From contig NZ_JAHHZS010000004.1 of assembly GCF_022606295.1 (NCBI RefSeq), forward strand, positions 1-64,000: a stretch of 64,000 nucleotides of DNA. The letters are read 5' to 3'. The position numbers and the translations under genes are program-made. Below the pieces are notes generated by a model. That model worked only from the letters and a program-made list of their open reading frames with translations, made no database searches and was not told the DNA's origin. Shown in pieces: positions 52,583 through 61,535 of this stretch; positions within the stretch are counted from its first letter, which is position 1; each line of letters begins with the position of its first letter. The stretch comes from Arthrobacter bambusae. Lineage in GTDB: Bacteria > Actinomycetota > Actinomycetes > Actinomycetales > Micrococcaceae.

Positions 52583-53154
52583 TGGGAGGCGCCTTCGAAG
52601 CGCTCGAAGTCGAGAAAGACGGTCTCATTCCCGCCCTGCAGGCGCAGGTCCCAGGTGAGTCCGCCGTCTGCGTCGCGGCGCGCGATCAGGGTGCTGCGGC
52701 GCTCGGGATCGAGGGAGCTGAGCAGCGGATCGGCAGCGAGCGCTTCCTCGTTCTCCGGCAAGTAGATGCGCGTGAACAGGCGGTTCATGAGGCCGCGGGC
52801 AAAGACGGCGACGGAAATGAACGGCGCCGCCCCCGGTTCAGTGGGGCCGGGGTTGACCGTGGTGAAGGTGAAGACGCCGGAGTTGCCGACTGCGGCACGG
52901 CCCCAGCCGGTGAAGGTGTAGCCGTCACGGACCAGGGAGCCCGTGCGCTGGACCACGTTGCCTTCGGAGTCGGCCTGCCAGATCTCCAGGATGGCGTCCG
53001 GGATGGCTTCGCCGGCGCCGTCGTACACGGTGCCTTGCAGGCGGATGCTTCCGGGACTGCCCGGGGCGAGAAGCTCGTTGTCCTTGGTGAAGGGAAGGGC
53101 GTAGCCGTAGAACGGGCCGACGGTCTGGCCGGGTGTGGGTGTCAGCTTGCTCAT
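52579..53154 (-). CDS. pcaG: Protocatechuate 3,4-dioxygenase alpha subunit
   Basis: A 191-aa subunit of the intradiol dioxygenase. It has TPGQTVGPFYGYALPF at the N-terminus, AILEIWQADSEG and RLFTRIYLPE, all matching PcaG. It lacks the iron-ligand set, which resides on the beta subunit. Its start lies three bases after the pcaH stop. Confidence 0.95.
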   Translation of the reverse strand: MSKLTPTPGQTVGPFYGYALPFTKDNELLAPGSPGSIRLQGTVYDGAGEAIPDAILEIWQADSEGNVVQRTGSLVRDGYTFTGWGRAAVGNSGVFTFTTVNPGPTEPGAAPFISVAVFARGLMNRLFTRIYLPENEEALAADPLLSSLDPERRSTLIARRDADGGLTWDLRLQGGNETVFLDFERFEGASQ

Positions 53155-53157
53155 GTC

Positions 53158-54033
53158 CTACTCCTCATCCCCGGCGTCGCCAAAGGCTTCGTTTTCGGTC
53201 CAGGTCCGCCTCGACCCGCTCAGGACAATGTCCCAGTTGTAGCCGAGGGCCCATTCGGGGCTCGTCAACTCGTGGTCGTACTTGGCCACGAGGCGGTCGC
53301 GGGCGTCCTGGTCCACGATCGATTGGTAAATAGGGTCCAGCGGGAACAGCTGGTCACCCGGGAAGTACATCTGGGTGACGATGCGCTGCGTGAAGTCCGT
53401 GCCGAACAGCGAGAAGTGGATGTGCGCCGGTCGCCAGGCGTTGAGGTGGTTCTTCCACGGGTAGGCGCCGGGCTTGATGGTGGTGAAGCGATAGGAACCG
53501 TCCGGTCCGGTGATGCAGCGCCCGACGCCGGTGAAGTTCGGGTCGAGCGGGGCGGGGTGCTGGTCGCGCTTGTGGATGTAGCGGCCGGCAGCGTTGGCCT
53601 GCCAGATCTCCACGAGCTGGCCGGCAACCGGGCGGCCGTCGCCGTCGAGCACTTTGCCCTGGACGATGATCCGCTCTCCCTGGGGCTCGCCGTTGTGCTG
53701 GATGGTGAGGTCGGATTCCAAGGCGTGCACGTCCTGGTGCCCGAACGCCGGCGAGTACAGCTCGATGGTCTCCGGGTCCGCGTGGTGCAGGCTCTTGGTG
53801 GGGTGGCGCAGGATGCTGCTGCGGTACGGTGCGAAGTCCAGCCGGGGCTGGGTCTCCGGAGCGGCACCGCCTTTGAGCGCCTGGGCGTACGCTTCGCCGA
53901 TGGCTTTGATCTCGGCGCTGAGATCCGCCTGGGTTTCGGCTGCGGCGTCCAACGGGGCGTGCCCGGCATGCGGTTCGGCCGCCGGTACGAGCTCGTCGTC
54001 TTGGTAGTGCCCGGCATTTGCGTCTAGCAGCAC
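53158..54033 (-). CDS. pcaH: Protocatechuate 3,4-dioxygenase beta subunit
   Basis: A 291-aa catalytic subunit with Fe(III) held by two Tyr and two His: Tyr in AAGRYIHKRD, Tyr in GAYPWKN and both His in RPAHIHFSLFG. It cleaves protocatechuate to 3-carboxy-cis,cis-muconate. The GTG at 54033 follows GAAAGGAG. The N-terminal 45 residues are longer than usual and Ala-rich. It follows the dehydroshikimate dehydratase gene, its substrate supplier, by 51 bases. Confidence 0.95.
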   Translation of the reverse strand: MLLDANAGHYQDDELVPAAEPHAGHAPLDAAAETQADLSAEIKAIGEAYAQALKGGAAPETQPRLDFAPYRSSILRHPTKSLHHADPETIELYSPAFGHQDVHALESDLTIQHNGEPQGERIIVQGKVLDGDGRPVAGQLVEIWQANAAGRYIHKRDQHPAPLDPNFTGVGRCITGPDGSYRFTTIKPGAYPWKNHLNAWRPAHIHFSLFGTDFTQRIVTQMYFPGDQLFPLDPIYQSIVDQDARDRLVAKYDHELTSPEWALGYNWDIVLSGSRRTWTENEAFGDAGDEE

Positions 54034-54084
54034 GGCCGGCTCCTTTCGGGGGGTTGCTTTCCTGGTTCCTGCTGGTGTTTCTGC

Positions 54085-56001
54085 TTAGCGCTGCACGTGG
54101 TGGGCGTGAAGCGAGTCGTACTGGACGGCGTGCCGCACGGGGGCGTTGGGGGCGCCGTAGCCGTCGTAGCCGCCGCGGCGTTCCACCATTTCGAAGAACA
54201 CGCTGCCCACCGTGGCGGTGTAGAAGTGGAGGAATTCACCGTTGGCGTCCCTGTCGTAGAGAAGGTTCAGTTCCTTGAGGGTGGCGAGGAAGGCAGGATC
54301 CAGGGCGAAGCGCGCATCCAGGTCCTCGTAGTAGTTGGCCGGTATCCGGAGGAAGTCGAGCCCCCGTGCCTTCGCCGCCCGGGCCGTGGCCACGAGGTCG
54401 TCCACCGCGAAGGCGATGTGTTCCTGGTAGCTCTTGCGGGCGCCGCTGCCCTGCTGGCCAGCTTCCTGCTGGATGACTGGAGCCAGGTTCAGCACCAGGC
54501 GCACGGCACGGTCGGAAGTCTGCATGACCTGCGAGCGCACCAGGCCACTGGGGCTCGGCACCTCGGCGAACGGCTGAGGTTCCAAGGCAAGGGCACTCGT
54601 GTAGAAGAGGACGGCTTCGTCGAAGTGCTGCCAGGGCTGGGCGAGGTTTACGTGGTCGATCACCGCTTGCGCTCCCGCAGAAGGGTGCTCGAGCCCTTCG
54701 CCGAATTCGCGGGTCCATGCTGCGGTGCCATCCGGGCTGCCCTGGCAGAGGAAGATCTCGGTGGAATCCGGGGCGGCGATGCCTTGGAAAACTTCCTCGT
54801 CCGCCTGGACCTTGCGCGGCACCACGGGGGCCTTGAGTTGCTGGGCGCGGGCCGAGGCAATCACGGGCGAGTCGACGTCGAACCCCAACGCCGCGATGGC
54901 AGGTTCGCTGTGCGACGGCGCTTGTTCGTTGATGATGACGCGTGCCTGCCCCATGGACCACAACTGCACGTCCTTGGTCCGGTGCCGGCCATCGAATTCG
55001 AAGCCGAGCTGGCCCAGAAGCGTCTCGAGCTGTGCGGGTTCATCGGTCTTGACCTCGGCGAAGTTGAATCCGGCCGGTTCGGCCACCTTGGGAAGGGTGG
55101 CCAGCTCCATGGGATAACGACGACGGCCGGCAGCGTTGGCGGTCGAATCACCGCCGGCGCCTGCGGGCACGAGGGATGCCGCATCCAGCCATTTGGCGCT
55201 CTGTTCCTCAAGCCAGATGAGCGAGCGCATCGCGTCGACGGCGGTGCGCTCTACATCGGATTGGCGGAAGACGTCGTTGAAGACCTCCAGCGAGACCGGG
55301 CCGGAATAGCCCGCGCGGGCCACGTGGCCCATGAACTTGGCCAGCTCGAACTGTCCTTCGCCCGGGAACACGCGGTAGTGGCGGCTCCATGACAGGACAT
55401 CCATGGAGAGTTTCGGCGCGTCGGCCACTTGGACGAAGAAGATCTTTTCTGGCTTGATCGCCTCGATGGGAGCGGTGTCCCAGTCGCGGGAAAGAATGTG
55501 GAAGGAGTCCAGGCAGGTGCCCAGGTTGGGGTGGTCCACGGTGTCCACCAAGCGGTGCGCATGTTCGTAGTCGTTGACGTATTTGCCCCAGGCGAGGGCC
55601 TCGTACGCTACTTTGACGCCGTGTTCGCCGGCCAATTGCGCGAGGCGGGAGAGCTGCTCCGCCCGCAGGTCGTCGTCGTCGATCGTGGCGGTTCCCACAT
55701 TGGTGCACACCAGGATGGTGTCCATGCCGAGGCGGGACATGAGCCTGAATTTGGCGTCCGCCCGGCGCAGGTTTTCCTGCAGGATGTCCTCGGAGACGCT
55801 GTCGAAGTCGCGGAACGGCTGGTAGAGATCCAGGCCGAGTCCGAGGTCCGCTGCCATCTTCCGCACGTCCTCCGGGCTGAGCGGCGAGGTGACGAGGTCC
55901 TGTTCGAAGATCTCGATGCCGTCGAAGCCCGCGATGGCACAGGCCTGCATCTTTTCCTTGAGCGTCCCGGAGAGGCAGACGGTCGCGATTCCCGTGCGCA
56001 T
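54085..56001 (-). CDS. quiC: 3-dehydroshikimate dehydratase, two-domain QuiC type
   Basis: A 638-aa protein in two halves. Residues 1-280 are a TIM-barrel sugar-phosphate-isomerase fold with metal ligands in VAYEALAWG, TCLDSFH, FFVQVAD and SLEVFND, converting 3-dehydroshikimate to protocatechuate. Residues about 310-625 resemble 4-hydroxyphenylpyruvate dioxygenase (AFAVDDLVATARAAKARG; ending VFFEMVERRGG). This architecture is known from Pseudomonas QuiC1-type enzymes, where the barrel does the dehydratase reaction. It shares one base with the upstream dehydrogenase stop (TGATG). Confidence 0.9.
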   Translation of the reverse strand: MRTGIATVCLSGTLKEKMQACAIAGFDGIEIFEQDLVTSPLSPEDVRKMAADLGLGLDLYQPFRDFDSVSEDILQENLRRADAKFRLMSRLGMDTILVCTNVGTATIDDDDLRAEQLSRLAQLAGEHGVKVAYEALAWGKYVNDYEHAHRLVDTVDHPNLGTCLDSFHILSRDWDTAPIEAIKPEKIFFVQVADAPKLSMDVLSWSRHYRVFPGEGQFELAKFMGHVARAGYSGPVSLEVFNDVFRQSDVERTAVDAMRSLIWLEEQSAKWLDAASLVPAGAGGDSTANAAGRRRYPMELATLPKVAEPAGFNFAEVKTDEPAQLETLLGQLGFEFDGRHRTKDVQLWSMGQARVIINEQAPSHSEPAIAALGFDVDSPVIASARAQQLKAPVVPRKVQADEEVFQGIAAPDSTEIFLCQGSPDGTAAWTREFGEGLEHPSAGAQAVIDHVNLAQPWQHFDEAVLFYTSALALEPQPFAEVPSPSGLVRSQVMQTSDRAVRLVLNLAPVIQQEAGQQGSGARKSYQEHIAFAVDDLVATARAAKARGLDFLRIPANYYEDLDARFALDPAFLATLKELNLLYDRDANGEFLHFYTATVGSVFFEMVERRGGYDGYGAPNAPVRHAVQYDSLHAHHVQR

Positions 56002-56924
56002 CAGTGACCCGCCCCGGCGAGTGCCTTGTCGGCCTTGGACCCTTCAGCCTTGGCTTCCTCGGCGCCCACCAGCTCCAGGAAATGTGCCCGCATCCGTTCC
56101 GGATCGGCGTCGCGGCCGGTGAAGATGCGGAAAGCGTCGGCGGCCTGCCCCACGGCCATGCGTCCGCCGTCGAGCACGCGGCAACCCTTGGCCCGGGCCT
56201 CGAGCACCAGCCGGGTCTCGATCGGCCTGTAGACGATGTCGGCTACCCAGTGCCTGGATTCGACGAGGGACATGTCCAGTGGGAGGCCCGGATGAGCGGC
56301 CATGCCCACCGGGGTGCAGTGCACCAAGCCGTCGGCCAGCGGCATGAGTTGCGGGAGCTCCGCCGTCGTACGCGCGGTGATGGTGCTGCCCGGGAACAGG
56401 GCTGCGAGTTCCGCCGCCCGTTCGGCACAGCGTGCGGGGTCAACGTCCACAAGGTCGAGCGTTTTGACCCCCGCGGAAAGGAGGGCATAGGCGACGGCGG
56501 AGCCGGCACCACCGGCGCCGAGCTGGACGACTCGCTCCAGGCCGGCGTCGGGAAGGCCGCTGGCCAAAGCAGAGCCGAAGCCGGAGAAGTCCGTGTTGTG
56601 GCCGACGAAACGGCCGTCCTCGATCAGCACGGTATTCACGGCGCCAAGCCGGCAGGCGTCCTCGGAAACTTCGTCCAGGAACGGCAGCACCAGTTGCTTG
56701 CACGGATGCGTGATGTTGAGTCCGTTGTAGCCAAGCCGGGAGGCTGCGGTCAGCAGATCGCCGACGGCGGAGCCGGGCAGGGAGAGCTCCAGCAGGTCGA
56801 TGGGCCGGTACAGGTAGCGCAGCCCCTGGACGTCGGCCTCCCTCTCATGCATGGGCGGCGTCAGCGAAGGCGATACGCCTTCCCCGATCAGGCCCACCAG
56901 GAAGGATTCAGCTCGGTTGCTCAT
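56001..56924 (-). CDS. Quinate/shikimate dehydrogenase (AroE family)
   Basis: A 307-aa NAD(P)-dependent dehydrogenase. The substrate loop reads SPSLTPPMHE, in which a Thr takes the second Ser position of the AroE SxS motif, as I recall for catabolic quinate/shikimate dehydrogenases. The catalytic Lys is in NITHPCKQ and the nucleotide loop in QLGAGGAGSA. The ATG at 56924 is eight bases from AGGAG; the ATG at 56930 is only two bases away. Clustering with quiC and pca genes supports catabolic use. Confidence 0.87.
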   Translation of the reverse strand: MSNRAESFLVGLIGEGVSPSLTPPMHEREADVQGLRYLYRPIDLLELSLPGSAVGDLLTAASRLGYNGLNITHPCKQLVLPFLDEVSEDACRLGAVNTVLIEDGRFVGHNTDFSGFGSALASGLPDAGLERVVQLGAGGAGSAVAYALLSAGVKTLDLVDVDPARCAERAAELAALFPGSTITARTTAELPQLMPLADGLVHCTPVGMAAHPGLPLDMSLVESRHWVADIVYRPIETRLVLEARAKGCRVLDGGRMAVGQAADAFRIFTGRDADPERMRAHFLELVGAEEAKAEGSKADKALAGAGH

Positions 56925-57082
56925 GCTCATTGCTCCTTTGACAACTGCACCCGTGGAATGGCGCTCCCTGGCGTCCCTCGGGACGTCCAGGCCGTGCTGC
57001 TCCGCCGGGCGGTATGAATCAGACTACACAAATTGTTCACATATTGCACTAGTGTTCTTATCGCGAACAAAAGTGATGGCTA

Positions 57083-57853
57083 TTATCGCTGCGGCAGGCG
57101 GTCGGCGAGCTCGGACGCCGCGCTCTTCAAGAGCGGAACGACTGCCACGAGCTGTTCCACGCTCATCCGGAAAACCGGTACTGCAGTGGCAAGCGAAGCG
57201 AAGGCAACGCCCTGGGAATTGAGGACGGGGACCGCGACGGCGCGCATGCCCACCTCGTTTTCCTCGTCCATGACCGCGTAGCCCTGGCGCCGGACCTTCT
57301 CGATTTCCAAGCGGAAAGCGTCGCGGTCGGTAATGGAGGACTCCGTCAGCGGCTCCAACTCGAGCCCTTCCACCAATTGCTGCCGCTCGTCGTCGTCCGC
57401 GAAGGCAACAAGCGCCTTGCCCACGGCCGTGGTGTGAAGCATTCCGAGATGCCCCGGATCGCTGGTGACCCGGAACATCTGCGGTCCGTCCACCTTGTTG
57501 ACCGTGAGGTGGTGGTGGCCATCCCGCACGGAAAGGATGGTCGCTTCGCCGGTCCCTTCCGTCACGCGCTGCAGGATGGGACGCGCGGTGCCGGCGAAGC
57601 CGTGATGGTTTGATACCCGTTGACCGAGCTGGAAGACCCGAAGTCCCAGGTGGTAGCGGCGGCCGTCGGCCTCATAGTCGACGAATCCATCGCGGGTCAG
57701 GGATCCGAGCAGCCGGTACGTAGTGCTGAACGGCAGCTCCGCCTGGCGCGCGAGCTCGGAGGCGCTGGCCCCCTTCGGCTCATTGCCCAGCAATACGAGG
57801 AGGCCCAGGGCCTTGCCGATCATGTCGGTCTTTGTGTCTTCCTTCACATCCAT
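57083..57853 (-). CDS. IclR family regulator of the qui/shikimate genes
   Basis: A 256-aa regulator: helix-turn-helix at about 22-48 (ASASELARQAELPFSTTYRLLGSL) and an IclR ligand domain (TAVGKALVAFADDD, then YAVMDEENEVGMRAVAVPV). It diverges from the aromatic-acid transporter gene; two inverted copies of an 18-base site occur in the shared upstream region. It probably controls both the transporter and the quinate/shikimate genes. Start choice (57853) is by alignment feel; ATGs at 57871 and 57904 exist. Confidence 0.87.
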   Translation of the reverse strand: MDVKEDTKTDMIGKALGLLVLLGNEPKGASASELARQAELPFSTTYRLLGSLTRDGFVDYEADGRRYHLGLRVFQLGQRVSNHHGFAGTARPILQRVTEGTGEATILSVRDGHHHLTVNKVDGPQMFRVTSDPGHLGMLHTTAVGKALVAFADDDERQQLVEGLELEPLTESSITDRDAFRLEIEKVRRQGYAVMDEENEVGMRAVAVPVLNSQGVAFASLATAVPVFRMSVEQLVAVVPLLKSAASELADRLPQR

Positions 57854-57864
57854 AACTAAAGATT

Positions 57865-57969
57865 GCCACATCGTGAGAGCTATATCTAGATGGTGAGTAA
57901 ACATCTTGACAAGTGACTGCGCTCACAGTCATCATTGCTGTATCGCACAAGTAGCTCTCACAATGTGGC
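57865..57969. promoter_or_regulatory. Inverted pair of IclR operator sites with TTGACA element
   Basis: GCCACATCGTGAGAGCTA at 57865-57882 is repeated in inverted orientation at 57952-57969 (reverse complement GCCACATTGTGAGAGCTA, 17 of 18 identical). Centres are 87 bases apart. A TTGACA -35-like box at 57906-57911 lies between them. The layout fits one repressor acting on both divergent genes. Confidence 0.65.
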
Positions 57970-58060
57970 TACAGTGTGAGGCCGCTGCCGGACCCACACC
58001 GACGTTCCAGGTACGCACATTTCAGCCAGATGCGACATCGCCGTCACACAAAGGAACACC

Positions 58061-59377
58061 ATGAGTCACACGATCCCGTCTACGACGCCGGGCACCGCCA
58101 CGGCGGGAACGCCGAAGAAGGCCGCTCTCGCCAGCTTCCTCGGTAGCGCCGTCGAGTACTACGACTTCTTTATCTTCGGTTCGGCCGCGGCATTGATTTT
58201 CCCGCATGTCTTCTTCCCCAGCGCCGACGCCAACGCTGCCATCATGTCCTTCGCGACATTCGGCTTCGCATACGTGGCAAGGCCGGTTGGAGCCATCATC
58301 CTGGGGCACTTCGGCGACCGCATCGGCCGCCAGCGCGTGCTGATGTTCACCCTGGTACTCATGGGCGGTGCCACGTTCATCATCGGCTGCCTTCCTGATT
58401 TCAAGGCCATTGGATGGTGGGCGCCGGCGCTGCTGGTCTTCGCACGCCTCTGCCAGGGCCTCTCGGCCGCCGGTGAACAAGCAGGCGCCTCATCCATGAC
58501 GCTGGAACACGCTCCGGACAACCGCCGTTCCTTCTTTACTTCCTGGACCCTCACCGGAACCCAGGGTGGCCAGATCCTCGCAGCATTGGTGTTCATCCCC
58601 GTCGTCGCCCTCCCCGACGAGATCAAGTACGGCATCGGCTGGCGTATCCCGTTCTGGCTCAGCGCCGTGGTGGTCCTGGTAGCGTTCTTCATCCGCCGCA
58701 CCCTGCATGAGCCGCCGGCATTCGCCGAGGCCAAGAAGAACAACCAGATCGCCAAGCTTCCCGTAGCCGACCTCCTCCGGCTGCACTGGGCCGACGTCCT
58801 GCGCGTTGTCTGCTGCGCCTTCATCTCCGCAGTGAGCACCGTCTTCGGCACCTTGGCCATCGCCTACGCCAAGGACGTGGCCCACGTGAACAGCACCATC
58901 ACCCTGTGGCTCGTTGTGGCGGCAAACGTCGTCGCGCTCGGCACCCAGCCGGTATTCGGCAGGATGGCCGACCGGATCGGCCGCAAGCCCGTCTTCATCT
59001 ACGGCGCCGTAGCCAGCGCCATCATGACGCCCGTGTTCCTCTTGACGCTCGAATCAGGAAACGTGCCCCTGATGTTCCTGGTCTCGGTGGTGTACTTCTC
59101 CCTCGGATACGCCGCTGCAAACGCAGTCTGGCCCTCCTTTTACGGCGAAATGTTCAGCACCAAGGTCCGCTTCTCCGGCCTGGCCATCGGAACGCAGATC
59201 GGCTTCCTCATGGCGGGCTTCGCCCCGACCATCGTCACCGCGATGGGCGGCACCAAGGCCGGCGGCTGGGTCCAGATCAGCATCTTCACCGGCGTCATCT
59301 GCGTGATCGCGGCGGTCTCCGCGATGACAGCGCGCGAATCCTTCAAGACCCCGACGGCGGAACTCGGCCTGAAGTAG
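58061..59377 (+). CDS. MFS metabolite:H+ symporter, shikimate/aromatic acid type
   Basis: A 438-aa 12-helix carrier of the metabolite:H+ symporter family. Signatures are FLGSAVEYYDFFIFGSAAAL at the N-terminus, GHFGDRIGRQRVL in loop 2-3 and GRMADRIGRKPVF in loop 8-9, as in ShiA and related transporters. The ATG at 58061 follows AAAGGA. It diverges from the IclR gene and probably imports shikimate, quinate or protocatechuate for the neighbouring pathway. A strong terminator follows. Confidence 0.9.
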   Translation: MSHTIPSTTPGTATAGTPKKAALASFLGSAVEYYDFFIFGSAAALIFPHVFFPSADANAAIMSFATFGFAYVARPVGAIILGHFGDRIGRQRVLMFTLVLMGGATFIIGCLPDFKAIGWWAPALLVFARLCQGLSAAGEQAGASSMTLEHAPDNRRSFFTSWTLTGTQGGQILAALVFIPVVALPDEIKYGIGWRIPFWLSAVVVLVAFFIRRTLHEPPAFAEAKKNNQIAKLPVADLLRLHWADVLRVVCCAFISAVSTVFGTLAIAYAKDVAHVNSTITLWLVVAANVVALGTQPVFGRMADRIGRKPVFIYGAVASAIMTPVFLLTLESGNVPLMFLVSVVYFSLGYAAANAVWPSFYGEMFSTKVRFSGLAIGTQIGFLMAGFAPTIVTAMGGTKAGGWVQISIFTGVICVIAAVSAMTARESFKTPTAELGLK

Positions 59378-59400
59378 CCCCTCCCCCGATTCCCCGTGGA

Positions 59401-59450
59401 TCCATTGCCCACCCAACGGTTTAGGCCGGGGGTGGGCAATGGATTTTTTT
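59401..59450 (+). terminator. Rho-independent terminator after the symporter gene
   Basis: TCCATTGCCCACCC pairs perfectly with GGGTGGGCAATGGA around a 15-base loop and is followed by seven Ts. It lies 24 bases after the stop at 59377. Confidence 0.93.
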
Positions 59451-59561
59451 GCTAACGGAAGTCTTACCCACGGCTAACCCGGCCGAAATCACCCGGCAAC
59501 ATTGGGCCGCCACACTGGAATAGCCGGCAAGTGCTGGCAGCTCCAGCCAGGGAGGCCAACC

Positions 59562-59798
59562 ATGTTGAAGGAAGTATCAACCCACCCCACAAGAATCCGC
59601 GCGCTTGACCAGCTGCACCGCGGCGACCATATCGAAGCCCGCCTCTCCGTCGGACCCTCCTACGATGACGTTGTCATCCGCAGGGGTCGCGTCCAGGAAA
59701 CGGCCCCGGGCATCGGCGTCGTCTGGATCATGGATCAGCTGACGGGTCTGCGCAAGGCCATTAATACCGACGAGTGCACAGTCTGGCGAGTGGCCTGA
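59562..59798 (+). CDS. Small conserved hypothetical protein, 78 aa
   Basis: The ATG at 59562 follows GGGAGG by six bases. The product (THPTRIRALDQLHRGDHIEA, then SYDDVVIRRGRVQETAPGIGVVWIMDQL) is mostly beta-strand with no signal peptide or membrane part, resembling small SH3/barrel proteins of unknown role found in Arthrobacter-type genomes. No partner gene is evident. It converges on the MoaD-like gene. Confidence 0.65.
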   Translation: MLKEVSTHPTRIRALDQLHRGDHIEARLSVGPSYDDVVIRRGRVQETAPGIGVVWIMDQLTGLRKAINTDECTVWRVA

Positions 59799-59814
59799 CC
59801 TGGCCCCGAACCGC

Positions 59815-60102
59815 TCAGCCGCCAGCCACGGACTGGATGATCAAGACCTCCTGGCCGGCCGCAACCTCAGTTTCCAGACCCTTCAGACGCCGGACCTCCT
59901 CGCCGTTCACGTAAATATTCACGTAGCGGCGGAGCGAACCGGTTTCATCCCGGAGCCTCCGGGCCAGCACCGGGTAATTCCCGGTCACGGCATCAAGCAA
60001 GCTTTCCACGGTCACAGCTCCGTCGGCGGGCGTAGTCAGATAGGACTGCCCGCCGGCGAGGGGCTGGAGAACGCTGGGCAACAGCACAGTGATATCGGGC
60101 AA
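59815..60102 (-). CDS. MoaD/ThiS-like ubiquitin-fold protein
   Basis: A 95-aa beta-grasp protein ending in Gly-Gly (IIQSVAGG), the tail that is adenylated and thiocarboxylated in sulfur carriers. LPDITVLLPSVLQPLAGG and VNIYVNGEEVRRLKGLET are typical. It starts with TTG at 60102, placed six bases after AGGA and eight bases after the BNR-protein stop, so the two are co-translated. No MoeB/ThiF activator gene is adjacent. The pairing with a BNR protein is seen in other actinobacteria as far as I recall; its purpose is unclear. Confidence 0.82.
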   Translation of the reverse strand: MPDITVLLPSVLQPLAGGQSYLTTPADGAVTVESLLDAVTGNYPVLARRLRDETGSLRRYVNIYVNGEEVRRLKGLETEVAAGQEVLIIQSVAGG

Positions 60103-60110
60103 GGTCAGTC

Positions 60111-61268
60111 CTAGGCCGGAACACCGGAAGCTGCGGCGGCAGCGGCGAATTCGGCCGCAACATCCGGGGAAACAACGCCGGAGACAACCGCGGCCCGCAC
60201 GCACAAGACATCAGGCAGATGCGAGGCGACTTCGATGAAGGACTCGCCTTCGTCGGCGCTGGCATAGACCGAACCGCCGCGCGTTCCGAAGTACACCCCG
60301 GTGGGTTCAGCAGAATCCACCGCGGCTGCGTCACGGAGCACGGCGTTGTATTCGTGGTCCGGGAGGCCCACGTCCAAGCGCTTCCACGACTCGCCGGCGT
60401 CGTCGGTGCGATGCACTGCAAGCCGGCCGTCCGGCGGAATCCGCTCGCTATCGGCCTTGATCGGGATCACCCAGGCGGTGCCTTCGCGACGCGGGTGGGT
60501 GAGCATGACGAAGCCGAAATCCGCCGGGAGGCCGTCCGCGATGGAGATCCAGTTCTCACCGTTGTCATCCGTGCGGTACACACCGTGGTGGTTTTGCGCA
60601 TATAACCGGCCTTCGACGGCGGCATCCGCAGCGATCTTGTGCACGCACTGGCCGAACTCGGGATTCGGATCGGGCATGAAGCGAGCCGAGATCCCCTTGT
60701 TGCGGGCCTCCCAGGAGGCTCCGCCGTCGAGCGACCGGTAGACGCCCCCCGTACTCATGGCGACGTGGACGTTCTCCCCGGAAGGGTTGACGACAATCGA
60801 ATGGGCTGCAGCCCCGCCGTACCCCGCTCCCCACTCGCTGCGATGCGGGTGATCCCACAGGCCGCGGTTCAACTCGAAGTGCTCGCCGCCGTCGGTGGAC
60901 TTCCAGACGGAGATCGGCTCACAACCGGCCCAGACGACGCCGGGGCGCGAGGCGGAATCGGGGTAGATCTGCCAGATCCTTTCCAGAGCGGCATCAGTGC
61001 CCTCCGGGAATTTGATGGCCCCTTGCTCGGGCTCTGTCCACGTGGCGCCCAGGTCATCGGAGTGGGCCACGGTGGGACCCCAGTGTTCGGAGCGCACGCC
61101 CACCATGATCCGGGGTTTGTCCCCGCGCGTATCAATCCCGATGCTGGGGATCTCGCTCATGAGGAAGTGCGGACCGGAAAGGGACCATTCCTTGCGGTCT
61201 GTGCTGCGCGCCAGCCACAGCCCTTTTTTGGTCCCGATCGCCAAGACATAACTCTCTGCGGTAGCCAT
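60111..61268 (-). CDS. BNR-repeat/sialidase-like beta-propeller protein
   Basis: A 385-aa protein with several Asp-box (BNR) motifs of the S-x-D-x-G-x-x-W type: SDDLGATWTEP, STDGGEHFEL, SLDGGASWEA, TDDNGENWIS, TDDAGESWKRL and SADEGESF. This predicts a six- to seven-bladed propeller as in sialidases and photosystem-assembly factors. There is no signal peptide, so it is likely cytoplasmic and not a secreted sialidase. The ATG at 61268 gives MATAESYVLAIGTKKGLW. It forms a two-gene unit with the MoaD-like gene. Confidence 0.82.
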   Translation of the reverse strand: MATAESYVLAIGTKKGLWLARSTDRKEWSLSGPHFLMSEIPSIGIDTRGDKPRIMVGVRSEHWGPTVAHSDDLGATWTEPEQGAIKFPEGTDAALERIWQIYPDSASRPGVVWAGCEPISVWKSTDGGEHFELNRGLWDHPHRSEWGAGYGGAAAHSIVVNPSGENVHVAMSTGGVYRSLDGGASWEARNKGISARFMPDPNPEFGQCVHKIAADAAVEGRLYAQNHHGVYRTDDNGENWISIADGLPADFGFVMLTHPRREGTAWVIPIKADSERIPPDGRLAVHRTDDAGESWKRLDVGLPDHEYNAVLRDAAAVDSAEPTGVYFGTRGGSVYASADEGESFIEVASHLPDVLCVRAAVVSGVVSPDVAAEFAAAAAASGVPA

Positions 61269-61334
61269 GCACCCCATGCAACCATCCCCGCCCGGGAGCC
61301 GCAACGGTTTTGTGAACCGGTCTAGGAAACCGCC

Positions 61335-61535
61335 TCAGTCCACGAACTCGGACTGCGTCTCGATGAAGTCCCAGTCGGCGTCGCTCAGCCCGCCAGCCAG
61401 CTCCTCAAGGCGCGGGCCGCCGACATCGGCAATGCGCTGCAGGACTTCCAGCGGAAGCTCCGCGGCACGCAGGTTTTCGCGCAACCATTCCTTGCTCTTG
61501 AGGTCTATGTCCAGCCACCACATGAAAATCTCCAC
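61335..61535 (-). CDS. Small hypothetical protein, about 66 aa
   Basis: An acidic helical protein with several Trp/Leu residues (FMWWLDIDLKSKEWLREN, then ELPLEVLQRIADVGGPRLEE). I do not recognise it. The GTG at 61535 lies about nine bases after AGGAAGGG; GTG at 61544 and ATG at 61523 are alternatives. It ends 66 bases before the BNR-protein start and could share that transcript. Confidence 0.55.
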   Translation of the reverse strand: MEIFMWWLDIDLKSKEWLRENLRAAELPLEVLQRIADVGGPRLEELAGGLSDADWDFIETQSEFVD

